Assembly: GCF_014633365.1 (NCBI RefSeq)
Contig: NC_068339.1
Location: 28,591,316 to 28,655,315, forward strand
Length of the DNA stretch: 64,000 bases
Direction of reading: 5' to 3'
Origin: Diospyros lotus
Taxonomy: Eukaryota; Streptophyta; Magnoliopsida; Ericales; Ebenaceae
Shown here: piece after piece, positions 55,221 through 64,000 of the stretch
Position numbering within the stretch: the stretch's first letter is position 1
How the letters are laid out: every line of letters starts with the position of its first letter
Notes under the pieces: generated by a model
What the model was told of the DNA's origin: nothing
Database searches by the model: none
What the model saw: only the letters and a program-made list of their open reading frames with translations
Translations under genes and position numbers: made by a program

Positions 55221-56340
55221 TTGCATAACCACAAACATCCTTCAAAGAAATACTCCACACCAAAATGATCCAGATTTTGCACGCCCAACTCTTACACCTT
55301 ACCAGCTCTTGCTTTTGATAGAATTAACAAAACAACATGCTTCACAAACAAAGAAAGAGGATGCTAATGTAAAGGATTTTACACTTGTAATTATGTTCTT
55401 ATAGAATCACATCATCCCATGCTAATAATATAACAAGAAAAGAACATCACAAACATACCTTCTAAATCAGTGCATCAGATACAAGAAAGCAGGATATAGC
55501 AATGCATATTAGGTTAATTCAGTATTTCTGTGCCTGTTGAGCAGGTAAAAAAGTGCAATGCTAGTAATGGAAGTACCTGAAACTTTCCAGTTTGGTATGC
55601 ATATAAGAGGCAAAAACATGTATGTCTTCAGTAGCCAAAAAAAATGTCTGATAAAATTAGGATTCCGCATTTTAATTGCAACATTAGGATTCCTGCTTTT
55701 TCTAGGGTACATAAACACACATTGGCATGAGCATTTGGTCAGGGCACACAAATGCATATTGGCAAGATTAAATTGATTTATCATTTTTTATAAGCTTCAA
55801 GAAAATTGAAAAGTGATACCAAATTGAAATGGGATACCAGTGGGGTTTTAAGCATTCCCAAAATCATTTTCTCTATTTTCAATATAACGAAAGGAAGGCC
55901 ATATCATCCCAACAATATGCTTATATATATATATATATATATGTATTAACATATCCAACATTTTCTATATAACCCTTGTATATCTTGTTATTATAAAAGC
56001 TGGATGGGCTAAGATAGAATAAAATAATTTAGATTAAATTATACCCCAAGGTCAAGAATATAGTTCAAATCAAGTATTTTGGGTTCGACAACATACTTAA
56101 AGACCAAATATTTTAACCCCAATTATTTCATCAAGGTTAGTAGATGACCCCAATCTTAAGCAATTTAACCAAGATAGTTTTGAAAGAATAACACCACAAG
56201 GATATCCCACAGGCCCTTCCACAATCACAATATATATGCATAAATAAAGTTATATATATATGGAGTTATACATTAGTATTTTCTATTTCAAATATACACT
56301 AATTATTTGAAACTAAATAAAATAAAATTGATTTAAAATA
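55221..56340. other. Intergenic DNA, no gene seen
   Basis: No supported gene. There is an AT microsatellite at 55921-55943. Short frames on opposite strands (55509-55784) have no recognisable motif. Confidence 0.5.
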
Positions 56341-56880
56341 TACCTAAGGCTGAGGGGGTGCAACCGGTAACGGTGGTGGTGGTGCTCGCCGTGGCCAGAC
56401 AAATCAGGATAGAGATAGATAGAGCCGAGTTCCGGCCAGGAAAAAGGACTGTAAACAAATACAGACTATAAATGTGTTTCCCAGTCTATTCAGAAAGGGT
56501 TTTAATCAAGACATCAACATCATCAAGATCAATCATATTCCTAGAAGCAGAAAATCAACTTGAAGTTGCAAAGTGATCCAAGTTTCATCAAAAATAAGCA
56601 AAAATAGGATACGAATAAGAAAAGAAGTCCAGGCAGAAGAAGAAGACAAGTAAAAGAAGTCCAGGCAGGAAAAGAAGACAAGTTCACCAGCTGAAGTCGG
56701 CGGCGGCGGCGTTGAGGCTGCGGAGGCGACGACCAGTAGGCTTGATCTGGAGGCGGACAGCGTAGCGGCAGCGAGGAGGGGGGCGGCGGCGACGACGTTT
56801 AGGCGGCGAGGAAGCGGCGGAAGCAATGGGCTGGAGAAGGCAGAGCAACAGGTGAGAGGGATTTAGGGATCTGGGGACTG
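56341..56880 (-). other. GC-rich patch, possible gene 5' end (unassigned)
   Basis: Much richer in G and C than its surroundings, with repeated ggcggcg triplets (56697-56825). The minus strand has a 97-codon frame (56826-56533) that begins Pro/Ala/Ser-rich, like a transit peptide or a translated 5' UTR, then becomes hydrophobic. A GT after 'cttcagctg' (56685) could be a splice donor. I recognise no protein; it may be the first exon of an unidentified or dead gene. Confidence 0.3.
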
Positions 56881-57530
56881 TGGGGGGCGGGGGGATTCCC
56901 GCCTCTTTAATTTTATTTTTTTAAATATTTAATAATGAAATAAAAAAAATATATAATTTAATATTATGATAGATGATAAAATAATTTAAATTATAATAAT
57001 TATTAAATATTTTAAATAATAATATATTATTGTTCCTTCCTAATCAAAGAGAACGGTCAGAGACAGAATAGCAGCGACAAGGAGTGGGCTCTGATGATGG
57101 GTTCGTCCAAGAATAATTGACACCTACAAACACTTTAACGCTTGAGTAAGTGAGAGAGTAAAGGAATAACAGTGTAAAGGGGTGTGGGGAGATTTTCGTC
57201 TCTTTAATTTTTTTTAAATATTTAATAATTAAATAAAAAATTATATAATTAATAATAATAATAATTGTTTAATTAATAAAAATAATATAATTTAATATTA
57301 TGATAGATGATAAAATAATTTAAATTATAATAATTATTAAATATTTTAAATAATAATTTATTATTGTTCCTTCCTAATCAAAATGAGTGATTGGAGACGG
57401 GATAGCAGCAGTGGGGAGTGGGCTTTGACGATGGGTTCGTCCAGGGGACAACTGATACCTGTAAGCACTTCGACGTTAGAGTAAGTGAGAGAATAAATGA
57501 ATGATAGTGTATCGGGAGATCAAAGAGAAT
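56881..57530. repeat. Direct repeat, two copies of about 300 bp
   Basis: 56881-57178 and 57179-57530 share the order 'gggga..ttcccgcctctttaatt', an AT-rich block ('taatattatgatagatgata'), 'tgttccttcctaatcaaa', and 'gatgggttcgtccaag' then 'agtaagtgagaga'. They differ at many sites, so the duplication is old. No coding sequence. Confidence 0.75.
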
Positions 57531-57859
57531 AACATACATTGACTCTGAAAAAAGCTGATTGATATAGGAGGATAAGGTGCTCTCTTACATGTGTGCGTCG
57601 TGCATCTGCAGGTGATGAGACTTAATATCCGGCGTCGGTGGAGATTCCCAGGCTACGATATGGTGTCGGGGCTCTCATTAATATAGATGAGATCCACCAT
57701 TAATGAGGATGGGATTTGAGGCGGGCACGCAAATACCTAGTAAAAACTGCAATGATGTTGCTGCAAATTGTCGTAAGACCAGGACAAGGCCAAGATTGGG
57801 CCATCAGAAAGGGGGTCGAGAGATGGGTCAAAGTTGGGTCCAGACGATCCAATTGTAGT
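57531..57859. other. Unassigned moderate-GC DNA
   Basis: No gene or repeat that I can identify. It lies between the direct repeat and the CACTA 5' end and could be flank or element sequence. Confidence 0.4.
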
Positions 57860-60074
57860 CATTTAAAATGTGATAATAAAATCATTTAAATTATTATATT
57901 TTAAATTAATATTTATTTAAAATTTTAATTATATTATAAATCTAATAAATATAATAAATTAATTTGATATATTAGATTATTTATTATTAGTTTGTTATCT
58001 CAAATAATTAATTTTTTTCTATAAATAAAAATTACATTAAACGAAAATCACATAATATCAAAAGATTACCAAGGTAGGGCTTGAGTCTCACAAAAAAATA
58101 ATGAGGCAAAACTTATAAAAGATAAAAGTAAAACTAAATACTAAAAAAAGAATAAATTTTTAAAACTAGCGATATACGACTATCATACAAAGTGGTCAAA
58201 CAATGATTAACAAAACAACGAAGAGCTCGATGCATGAAGACGAGCAATGAGAGGGTTTAAAAATGATTTTAATAACATTTTCATAAAAAATAAAGAGACA
58301 TTTCATAAATTTATTTTAAAAATAATTTATTTATAATAAAAATTTTATGTTTGAGTTAAGTTTTAAGAACCATCATTAAATATTGAATTTACTTTATTAT
58401 TGTCAATATATAATAATAATTTTTTTTTATGTGAGAGAATATCTCGATCAAAATGTAAAAGAGTGTCTCTTGATATCTTTGAGAGAGTTGCAAAGAGAAA
58501 AACAAGTTTAGAGAGCGAATAAGATCACCTATAAATCTTTTGATGCATAAGTCAATATTGTGTTTGAAGTAAAATTATAATTTTACTAAGATTGCGAAGA
58601 TATCTTATCTTAGCAGAAAGTTCTCCTATTTATAGAGAGAGAGATTGACAAGATAATCTCTAGACTCATTTTTATATAATACAATGTCTCGATATTGTTT
58701 CATTTTTGTGATTCTTAAAATTTAAAATAATAAAAACTTTAACAGTATTATAGTTTTTAAAATTTTTATTTATTTTTTAAATATAGTATTTGTTTACATT
58801 TTGTACACATTTAATAAATATTACCAATAGTTATTTATTATATATTTAATATATTTTTTATTTTTTATTTTATGCACATGAAATATATTAATAGATATAT
58901 TTAGAATTTAAATAAATATAGTTATTATATATATTTATAAATAAAAATTTAAATATTTATAAATTAACATTTTCAATTCATCTTAATTTAATATATTTAT
59001 TTTAATTAAAAATTTTAAATTTTATAAAATATTTTGTTTATATTCATCTCATGTTTAAATGTATATTTAATTTTAAAATATATTTATATATTAATATATT
59101 TAATTTTTTTATAAAATTTAAATATTTATATATTTAAATATTCATCTCAAGTTTAAATATTTATAAATTAATGAACTAAAAAATCAAAAGAATAAAATTT
59201 GAAATTCAAATTAGCGAGGACAAGCTAAACTAAAATAAAATAAAAATAATTTTATAATAATCAAAATATATTTATAAAAATAAAAAATACAATTAAAAAT
59301 AGCGAGGGATTGAACATTCCGTTGCTATATTAATGACAGATTTGTGAATCCGTTGTTAAAATTAATTAATTTTTTTTGTTATTTAAATAAATATTAAAAA
59401 TAATTTTTTTATTTTTAATTTTGGCGACGAATTATTATTTCAGTCACTAATTTTAGCAACGGAAATGTGCTCTCGTCGCTAACTTTTATTAATAAAAAAA
59501 ATAAATTTTCATTTAAAAATATTTTTATAATAATGAAAATATATTTTTAAAAATATGAAGAAAGAAAAATTAAAATTAGTGAGGGATTTATCATTCTGTC
59601 GCTACATCAACGACGAATTTGGAGAATTTGTCGTTAAAATTAATTTTTTATTTGTTTGTTATTTAAATAAATATTAAATTATTTTTCTATTTTTAATTTT
59701 AGTGATGAAAAAAAGAATCCGTAGCTAAATTTTAATAATAAAAAAAATTAAATTAAATTTGTATTTACCAACGGAATATGATTCTGTCGGTAAATACAAA
59801 TTTAATTTAATTTTTTATTATTACAATTTAGCGACAAAAACATCTTTTCGTCACTAACTTTAGCGACGGATTCTTTTTTCTGTCGCTAAGAAATTAAATT
59901 TTGTTTGTTTTCAGTTTTTTTAATTATTTTAGCGATGGAATATTTTTTCGTGGCTAATTCGTCGCTAGTTTTTCGAAATTCTTTTTTCATAATCCATCCC
60001 AATTCCGTTGCAAAATAGCGACATAAATTTTCTTCGTTAAAAATTTGTCACTAAATACTGGATTTCTTGTAGTG
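57860..60074 (-). mobile_element. CACTA 5' terminal region (minus orientation), terminus at 60074
   Basis: Matches the CACTA end at 21830-24288 in order: 'aaaatgtgataataaaat' (57869; compare 22799), 'gagattgacaa..ataatctctagact' (58645; compare 23607) and the subterminal array at 59210-60060 with AGCGACGGA-type inverse motifs. It ends 'ttcttgtagtg' at 60074, so the minus strand begins CACTACAAGAAATCCAG, a standard CACTA terminus. No transposase gene is attached, and no left terminus was found, so it is a truncated or non-autonomous copy. Confidence 0.75.
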
Positions 60075-60106
60075 GCAGGGAAGAGAAGAAGTAAAGGGAA
60101 TCGAGA

Positions 60107-60148
<42 letters not shown>

Positions 60149-60741
60149 CCATAAGGGTCACTGGTGGCCGCCCAAGGGTTGGCCAATTAAACTCGACCAA
60201 TTAGTGGCCAAAGGCGGCTGTAGCAGCGACAGCCTGAAACAACAGTAGCGGTGGCCGCGTGTAACCGCACAAATATGCTCAGTGGAGGCACGCGTAAAGG
60301 TGACTAGTGGTGGCACGTGTGGAGGCGGCTGGCAGTGACACGGTGGCGCACGGAGGTGACCGATGGTGGCGGAGCCAGGCAGTAATAGCTGGCAGTGGGC
60401 TACTAGTGCGCAGATGGTAACACAAAGAAGAAGGAGGAAGGAAGAAGAAAAAGAAAAATGAATATGAAATAAAATTTTGAAAAAAAGGGAAAAAATGACT
60501 AGAAAATTTTGAAAAAAAGAAAAAAATTCTAAAAATTATTTTGGGACTTAGGGTGTGTGTCGAACCTCAAAAATGCATTTTGGCCAGTTAGATTGTGATT
60601 AAAGAGATAACATCGGCGTGGGCGTTTTACTGTTTTATGTTACGATTTTGCTAAAGTATGGAAATTTAATTATCTTCAATTATTTTCATTACATTGGGTA
60701 GTGTGGAATTGAGCCACAGATTTGTTGAATAAATTAATGGC
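60075..60741. other. Microsatellite and GC-richer DNA, no gene
   Basis: A GA microsatellite spans 60111-60146. Positions 60150-60420 contain short repeats of 'ggtggc' and 'ggcggctg' type. The open frame crossing the microsatellite is not a gene. Confidence 0.5.
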
Positions 60742-62423
60742 TAGGGGTGTGCATTCGATTATAATTGAACCGAACCGCCCCATTTTTGCATAACCGAATC
60801 GAACCGATATTATGGATATAATCGAACACACTTAATACACTAACCGAAATAACCGAAATCGAATTAACCGATTTAGATTTTAAATTAATTGAACCGAAAA
60901 CCGAATCGAAAAAATATTTCAAAAATCGAACCGAATTAACCTATTGAAGGTTGAACCAACCGAACCGAAAACCGAATAAAAAAAATAGCTCAAAAATCAA
61001 ACTGAATAAACCGATTTGGATCTAAACTAACCGAACCAAAGATTAAACAGAAAAGTAATCCCAAAATAGAACCGAAAACACTAAAAGCACCAACATCATC
61101 AACAACAAACAATGACACTAAAAGCCCATTAACAAAAAAAATACCTGATCAATACAAATATGAACTGCAAAACACCAACAAGGCAACAACAAACACTAAA
61201 AACCAACAAAACAAAAAAAACATTCATTGCTACACAATTCACTTATATATCAAAACAATAACAGCAGAAAGCAAAACAAATTAAACAATAACAGTTACAA
61301 AAAGCAGAAAGCACAGCTGCGCAAGAATCCCATTCACAGTGCATTAAAACAATTAACATCCCATTCACAGTGCATTAAAATAATTAACAGTAGAAAACAC
61401 AGCTTTAACTATGACAATAACAACAGTGCATTCTGCACAAGAATCCAATACAACAAAAAAATTAACAATTATGTACAACACAAGAGAAACAATGAACCAA
61501 ATCACAACGAGTTAACCAATGAATTCGCAAAAGTCAAAGCATCAACGAACCAAATCAACAAACCAAATCGTATTACAAACCAGATCAGACATGACAATCA
61601 AAACCATAGGACGATTAAATTGTCGAAATCGTATTACCTTCTCAAATCGAAGACGATGATACCCACAAGATCGTTCACTCTTAAGTTGTCGAAACCAACC
61701 AGATTGTTGATGTTGACGGTGAGGAGGGTGAAATGGCTTAGGGTTTGCTATCGCATTCGACAAGGTAGGGGGTGAGCTGGGTGTTGGGTGGGGGAAAAGC
61801 CGACGGTGAAGGTGTTTGGGTCTGATGGTGAGGACGAGGGTGAGGTGAGGGTTAGCTGGCGACCTAGGGCTAGGGTCGATGCTTCAAGCCTTCGACGACC
61901 GGGGGCTGGGTGTTGGACTTGGGTAATCGGGTGGGGAAGAAGCCGACGGTGAAGGGCTTGAAGGCATTTCAGTTTGATGAGGACGACGATGGGTCGATGG
62001 CGAGGTTAGGGTTAGCCGCCAAAGACCTAGGGATAGGGTTAATGCTTTAACGACGAGTGAGGGGGGCTGGGTGTTAGGTCGGGTGGGGGAGAAACCTATG
62101 ACGAAGGCGTTCGGCTCCGACGATGTGAAGGTTAACGACGGTGATGGGTGGGGGGGTCTATGAGGCGGTCAGTTTCTCTCTCTCGGCTCGAGCGTGCTAT
62201 CAAGCGTGATGCTCAAGGAAGAAGAAAGGCAAGGCAATGAATGTTGAATGGACTGATAGAAGGCAGCAATAACACGGGTTGGTTAGCTCGTATTCAGTTC
62301 GATTTTTCGGGTTTTTTTGCTCAAATAACCGAACCGAAACGAATACTCGACTTTTTGGCAAAACACTAACCGAACCCGAACCGCCCACTATGGATAATCG
62401 AACTGATTTTATGCTCACCCCTA
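60742..62423. mobile_element. Non-autonomous hAT element (1682 bp) with AACCGAA arrays
   Basis: The ends TAGGGGTGTGCAT and (inverse) TAGGGGTGAGCAT match at 12 of 13, flanked by TTAATGGC (60734-60741) and TTAATGAC (62424-62431), an 8-bp duplication with one mismatch. Subterminal regions (60765-61070 and 62320-62400) are full of AACCGAA/TTCGGTT motifs. The interior frame at 61227-61775 is Asn/Lys-rich low complexity without transposase motifs. Positions 61740-62170 carry 'gggttagggtt' and 'gacgaggg'-type repeats. Confidence 0.85.
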
Positions 62424-62431
62424 TTAATGAC

Positions 62432-62766
62432 CCTAGAATTAAGAAAAAAAAAGATATTGAACCGTCATGCATGATGATGTATTTTGCAATTTGCACGTCA
62501 TGCATGAAACTTTATTAAATAAAACCTCACTTCAATGATTCAACATCTAACTTGGGTTATGCCCTTGGAACATTCAAATGTTTTAATTGGGTCTTGTAGT
62601 AAAGATAAGGAAATGGTTGAGATGTAACGGCTCAAGATGTCATGGATTTGACAAGTTGTCCTTGCATTTTGCTTCTTCATGAAGATTCCGATGTGTTTTA
62701 GTTATGTTGAGAAACTTATGTTCCGTTGATAAATCGTCTCGTAAAATAAAAGAATGTTATGTATTG
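62432..62766. other. Intergenic DNA, no gene seen
   Basis: No coding signal or recognisable repeat. Confidence 0.45.
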
Positions 62767-64000
62767 TGATGACGGATTTTCTGCAAGTGTACAGATCATA
62801 GAAGTAATAGAGTAGTGAGTAGAGTATCGTTTTCACGAGGATTTAGTGATAACTACCAAAATTATATTAACCCAAATGTTATTTAAACAATTGATTAAGG
62901 ATAATTAATTTAAGAAAACAAAATAATAACACAGAATGTAATTATGGAAAATTTCAAAATTTGAAGAGCACTAGGGTATTTTGATTTCACCTAATTAATC
63001 CAATTTAATTTAAATGGTTGACAATCTAAATTTAATTATTCATGCAATGATAATTAACCACACAAGTCAAATTTTTACTTCCATTCTAATTATATTCTTG
63101 TGGTGCTTATTATCTTGATCAAGTTATAGATTTTTCCTTTTAGTCTAAATCTATATCAACATATCAATCAAATATTAGCCAAATATTTGATAGCATTAAG
63201 CACAATAATAAACATTTGCATGAATAAAGAAAATCAATCAATGAAAATCAAATTATCATATTTAAGTTACATCAAAACACCCTAGTTCTAGAGTTTAATT
63301 CATATTACAAATGATAGAATCTATAACAAAACAAATGAACATAAATATAGAATTTAAAGGAAATGGAAGAAAAGAATAAAACTCTTTTCATTTTTTAATC
63401 CTTAATCATTCTCTAAAAATGTTATCATCGATTCTTGAAGAAATCTTCCACCAAAAGTGCTTCAATTCTCCAATCCTTCAAGCTCTTTCACCTCCAACTC
63501 TTCCAATTTTTCAACCTTCTTTTTCTATTTTACTCATCAATTTCTTCTTTTCCTTAATTTCCTCCTTAAAACATGGGATACCCTACCTCCATAATTTTCT
63601 CTCCATATTTTCTTTTCCATGTTTTTCTCTTTCATGTTTTCCTCTCCATGTTTCATGCCACCCATGTCCACTCAAAAGTTTAGGTCCCATATTCAATACA
63701 AAATAATCCCTCAAAATATCAAGAATTTCAATTTAGGGATTTTTGTAAGATATGAGCTTAATTTGATTAGACTTTTGGGCAAGCATTCTTAGGTCCAATT
63801 GGGCCTAATTCTTCATGAAATAGGCAACCCAAATAGCCCTTTAAAAGGCCTCTTAATCCATCTACAAATCAGCCCAACTTGGAGAAAATGGAATAAAAAA
63901 TTCGTAAGTAATGCTGAATTTTTGATGGATTTGACCTTTTGTCACTCCAACAGCCATAACTTTATGTAGAAAATTTAGATTTACACATTGTTTGAAACGT
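62767..64000 (-). mobile_element. LTR of a Ty3/gypsy element (minus orientation), runs off the window
   Basis: Starts TGATGACGGATTTT. Its first 100 bp, with 'agagtatcgttttcacgagg', are the inverse-orientation match of the LTR end at 19290-19398 ('cctcatgggaacgatactct'). It therefore belongs to a related family of the gag-protease relic at 11392-19398, in the opposite direction. The rest of the element lies beyond 64000. The CT-rich frame at 63419-63706 is LTR sequence and not a gene. Confidence 0.6.

Noticed and set aside
61227..61775. 182-codon Asn/Lys-rich frame inside the hAT at 60742-62423
   Set aside because: Low complexity, with no transposase motif; it follows AAC/AAA-rich DNA.
1..64000. 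CRISPR arrays, bacterial operons, tRNA or rRNA genes, pararetrovirus sequence
   Set aside because: No regular repeat-spacer array, no prokaryotic gene layout, no complete tRNA or rRNA seen, and no pararetrovirus-type coat or movement genes; all RT sequence belongs to LTR retrotransposons.

Overview
This window is nuclear DNA from a flowering plant, most likely a dicot. The evidence is AT-rich intergenic DNA, spliced genes, a Pol II-type plant U2 snRNA gene with a perfect Upstream Sequence Element, and dense nesting of plant LTR retrotransposons, CACTA, hAT and Tourist-like elements. Two loci look like working host genes: a U2 snRNA gene (30309-30504, minus) and a five-exon plastid-type phosphoribosylglycinamide formyltransferase (GART, purine synthesis step 3; 43963-47607, minus). 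Nearly everything else is transposon-derived.

Layout. 1-3178: minus-strand LTR retrotransposon reduced to two LTRs and 83 bp between them. 3179-7195: decayed plus-strand Ty3/gypsy gag-protease-RT, split by a probable solo LTR (3381-5461) and cut off in RT by a CACTA-like end. 7196-24288: CACTA complex with a minus-strand TNP2 transposase (19399-21676 plus its C-terminus at 11100-11391) and a Ptta/En-Spm second protein (9464-11060). It is split by a gag-protease-only Ty3/gypsy relic (11392-19398), which itself carries a well-preserved hAT transposon with an intact 677-aa transposase (12084-15325).

24289-28760: pseudogene pieces of two unrelated host genes side by side, a mitochondrial S-adenosylmethionine carrier and an HLB1-like TPR protein. 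The carrier piece has a near-identical second copy at 8481-8795, on the other side of the CACTA complex. Next come an LTR fragment and a MULE-like ORF split by a small CACTA element with a GAG target duplication. 28761-32136: the U2 gene and a 308-bp hAT MITE. 32142-38284: a young Ty1/copia element, complete except for one in-frame stop. 38290-43260: AT-rich DNA and two abutting Tourist-like MITEs.

43826-47607: the GART gene, with a 1.2-kb hAT relic in intron 2. 48052-55220: a minus-strand gag-only Ty3/gypsy element holding a hAT that holds a second hAT. 55221-64000: unassigned DNA, a GC-rich patch, a direct repeat, a CACTA 5' end (TIR at 60074), a non-autonomous hAT (60742-62423) and the start of another LTR (62767 to the end).

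Target-site duplications give part of the insertion order: TR-GAG element, then outer hAT (CTCCTTGC), then inner hAT (GGTTAGGT); gag-PR relic, then intact hAT (CCTTGTAC); MULE-like ORF, then CACTA MITE (GAG). All family names come from reading motifs by eye; no database search was possible.
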